This document shows, piece after piece, positions 47,619 through 47,888 of a DNA stretch of 47,888 nt. A model generated the notes under the pieces. That model was not told the DNA's origin, did not search any database, and saw only the letters and a list, made by a program, of their open reading frames with translations. The first letter of the stretch is position 1. Every line of letters begins with the position of its first letter. A program made the position numbers and the translations under genes. Origin of the DNA: an uncultured Campylobacter sp. (lineage in GTDB: Bacteria; Campylobacterota; Campylobacteria; Campylobacterales; Campylobacteraceae); assembly GCF_938017615.1 (NCBI RefSeq), contig NZ_CALIJA010000102.1, positions 1-47,888 on the forward strand, read 5' to 3'.

Positions 47619-47888
47619 ATATTAAATTTTAAATTTTAAGACGGAAAAGTCTAAAAAAGGACATAAAAACGCAATTTATTAATAAATAAGAGTATATTTT
47701 GTAGAATTCCTAAAATTTCAAAAAAAGGATTTTCATGAAAAAATAGTTTCAGGTATTTTCACCATTTGTGAATCCAGAAATTTTCAGTTGCGGAAACAAA
47801 TACGAAATGAAAGCAAATGAAAATATTATGAAACAATAAAAATTTCATCAAAAGTGAAAAAAGTTTGTGCAAAACTAAAAAATATCAA
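47619..47888. other. Right-edge A/T-rich region with a start codon and immediate stop
   Basis: About 270 bases, much more A/T-rich than the rest. A good ribosome site (AAAAAAAGGA) precedes ATG 47735, but the frame is ATG-AAA-AAA-TAG, stopping after two lysines. A TATATT box lies about 47 bases upstream. Changing the six-A run by one base gives a 28-codon frame with a signal-like start (MKKIVSGIFTIC) or an 11-codon frame. It may be the decayed or phase-variable beginning of a gene, or a leader; the sequence ends too soon to tell. Confidence 0.35.

Noticed and set aside
1..47888. Insertion sequences, prophage or integrative elements
   Set aside because: No transposase, integrase or phage gene was seen, and no long direct repeat next to the tRNA.

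Overview
The window looks like chromosomal DNA of a Campylobacter species. The enzymes read as Campylobacter-type orthologues, start codons follow AGGAG-type ribosome sites, and two long blocks follow the gene order I recall from C. jejuni: rplY-pth-lptG-lysA-pheA-hisC-dxs-perR-ubiE-xseA-serC and tal-serB-greA-lpxB-surE-ThiF. G+C is clearly higher than in C. jejuni. In both blocks the flagellar or chemotaxis genes I would expect are missing: fliF-fliG-fliH between hisC and dxs, and cheW-cheA-cheV beside serB. That combination points to a non-flagellated, higher-GC species such as C. gracilis. This is an inference from gene content, not a database match.

Layout. 1-5.1 kb: tRNA-Arg(CCU), a stand-alone response regulator and a very large NIT-domain hybrid histidine kinase. 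5.2-9.9 kb: uvrC, a small DciA-like gene, a small lipoprotein, guaA and a flavodoxin-fold oxidoreductase. 10-14.3 kb: two uncharacterised genes, then the cstA/ybdD nutrient-uptake pair. 14.6-19.1 kb: a tightly coupled operon with a FecCD-type permease, ATPase, periplasmic binding protein, radical-SAM heme-degradation enzyme (ChuW/HutW/HmuW type) and flavodoxin. It reads as anaerobic heme uptake and iron release. 19.7-21.1 kb: an unknown 228-aa protein and a secreted DUF333 protein. 21.5-34.4 kb: a long minus-strand metabolic and housekeeping cluster. 34.5-36.8 kb: a PD-(D/E)XK nuclease/membrane-protein pair, and a 33-aa very basic microprotein whose promoter carries a 10-bp poly-G tract touching the -10 box. 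36.8-43.2 kb: pilT, tal, serB, an LpxH-like phosphoesterase, argC, greA and lpxB. 43.2-47.6 kb: lipoprotein, surE, tcdA-like, nitroreductase and modD.

The most unusual theme is degenerate repeats, often with a 10-codon or 24-codon period and usually carrying AAATTT/GAATTT words. They have expanded inside genes (lysA, lpxB, a propeller-like protein), fill a complete 136-aa ORF wedged between lysA and pheA, and dominate several intergenic regions. Most of these words match RAATTY, the methylation motif reported to matter for natural transformation in C. jejuni. A link is speculative but testable. The second strong candidate is the poly-G promoter of the microprotein, which has the layout of a phase-variable switch.
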